A stretch of 5,427 nt of DNA, from the NCBI GenBank assembly GCA_002308775.1, contig DBVT01000018.1, forward strand, positions 645 to 6,071, read 5' to 3'. The notes beneath the pieces are model-generated. The model did no database searches, was not told the origin of the DNA, and was given only the letters and a program-made list of their open reading frames with translations. The stretch comes from Mageeibacillus sp. UBA1257 (GTDB taxonomy: Bacteria; Bacillota; Clostridia; UBA1212; UBA1257). The translations under genes and the position numbers were made by a program. Below are positions 4,555 through 5,427 of this stretch, one piece after another (positions within the stretch are counted from its first letter, which is position 1; each line of letters starts with the position of its first letter).

Positions 4555-5427
4555 TCAGAATTCTATTACGGCCTTTATGAGCTCCGGATCGTGGTTCCTG
4601 TAAAGGTCAAACGCTTTATTGATATCCTCGAGCTTAAAACGGTGCGTCACAAGCTGTCCGATATCAAGTTTGCCTGCCGCGATCATATCCACGAGCGGAT
4701 ACCACGCTTTTGTATTGCCTACAGCCCCATAGATCGTCATCTCTTCGACTATGAGCTTTTTAACAGGAAGATTGACTGTGTCATTATCTCCCGGTATACC
4801 GTAAAAAATGATCTTTCCGCCTTTTCTTGTATAATCGGGCATCTTTTCAATGACAGAAGGTGTTCCTGTCGCTTCGACAGCTATATCTGCTTTGTTGCCG
4901 TTAGTGATCTTCAGGAGGGCCTCGACCGGGTCTTCCTTGGAAGAATTAATTACGTGGGTGGCGCCGAATCTGAATGCTTTTTCGACGTTGGAATCCCTGC
5001 GAACGAGGCAGATTATTTTACCCGCGCCCATAAGCTTTGACATCAGCATAAAAGCGATCCCGGCAGGTCCCACGCCCGTCACAAACACAGTCGCTCCAAA
5101 CGGAACGCCTATGCGCATCAGTGATTCAGTGGGACAAACCGTGCTCTCCAAAATAGCAGCCGCGTCATCGCTGACAGAATCCGGTATCGGAACTATCGCT
5201 GAAACAGGGACTTTGACATATTCGGCGTAACCGCCGTAATGAGGAAAGTATCCGATCTCGCTGCTTTCGTTGCAGATATACTGTTTTCCTTCTCTGCAGT
5301 AATCGCAGTGGCCGCATCCGAGTGACGTCGCAACGACGCACCTCTGACCGATTTTAATATCCGTGCGGTGAGAGTTGATCTTGGCAACTTCAGCGCAGAT
5401 CTCGTGGCCCTGCACATTCGGCGGCTG
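4555..5427 (-). CDS. Zinc-dependent medium-chain alcohol/polyol dehydrogenase, 5' end outside window
   Basis: The visible 290 residues are the C-terminal five-sixths of a protein normally about 340-350 long; the frame stays open to the window edge. It oxidises a secondary alcohol with NAD(P), probably on a sugar or polyol. Numbering from the first visible codon, GHE (7-9) carries a catalytic zinc ligand. Structural-zinc cysteines C38, C41, C44 and C52 are all present, E94 sits where the zinc-site glutamate is expected, and the Rossmann motif GVGPAG is at 118-123. The strand after it ends LVRRDS (R143, R144) where NAD enzymes usually have an acidic residue, so NADP may be preferred. The first zinc-ligand cysteine would lie outside the window. 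A GTG at 5415 is in frame, but starting there would remove half the GroES-like domain, and the codons before it read PPN as in family members, so it is not the start. It precedes the dehydratase gene by 37 bases on the same strand. Confidence 0.9.
   Translation of the reverse strand, partial: QPPNVQGHEICAEVAKINSHRTDIKIGQRCVVATSLGCGHCDYCREGKQYICNESSEIGYFPHYGGYAEYVKVPVSAIVPIPDSVSDDAAAILESTVCPTESLMRIGVPFGATVFVTGVGPAGIAFMLMSKLMGAGKIICLVRRDSNVEKAFRFGATHVINSSKEDPVEALLKITNGNKADIAVEATGTPSVIEKMPDYTRKGGKIIFYGIPGDNDTVNLPVKKLIVEEMTIYGAVGNTKAWYPLVDMIAAGKLDIGQLVTHRFKLEDINKAFDLYRNHDPELIKAVIEF

Noticed and set aside
4507..5040. Plus-strand open frame antisense to the dehydrogenase
   Set aside because: The minus-strand frame carries clear dehydrogenase motifs; the antisense product has no recognisable motif.

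Overview
The window looks like chromosomal DNA of a Gram-positive, low-to-moderate GC anaerobe, most likely class Clostridia (Lachnospiraceae or Oscillospiraceae type). The evidence is GGAGG-type ribosome binding sites, consensus sigma-A promoters, an ssrA gene with encoded CCA, and protein families typical of gut and rumen Firmicutes. Genus cannot be fixed from the sequence.

Left part (1-1740). The 3' end of an unrecognised plus-strand gene (3-134) converges on, and overlaps by 14 bases, a minus-strand gene for a 198-residue protein with a DUF4177-like C-terminal half (121-717). That gene has its own promoter (735-763) and a candidate terminator hairpin (96-116) lying in the tail of the opposing gene. 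Behind it is a family 2 glycosyltransferase (773-1672, minus).

Centre (1712-2231). ssrA, encoding tmRNA, occupies 1740-2119 on the minus strand. It has a near-consensus promoter, a G-U third acceptor pair, encoded CCA, a predicted tag ANDNLALQAA and an intrinsic terminator. A second promoter fires in the opposite direction from the same 110-base spacer into a PHP-fold metallohydrolase gene (2231-3169, plus).

Right part (3170-5427). A 223-base spacer separates the PHP gene from a convergent operon. It holds a strong bidirectional terminator-like hairpin plus about 150 bases of unexplained, partly self-complementary sequence; a 47-codon frame with a plausible ribosome binding site also runs through it. 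The operon, read from the right edge leftwards, has a zinc-dependent medium-chain dehydrogenase (5' end cut off by the window) and an enolase-superfamily acid-sugar dehydratase, 37 bases apart. Together they fit oxidation of a sugar to an aldonic acid followed by dehydration to a 2-keto-3-deoxy acid; the substrate cannot be read from the sequence.

No clear new multi-gene system is visible. The points most worth a second look are the atypical tmRNA tag ending (LQAA rather than ALAA), the structured spacer at 3250-3396, and the enolase-family enzyme that has only one lysine where the mandelate racemase group usually has two.
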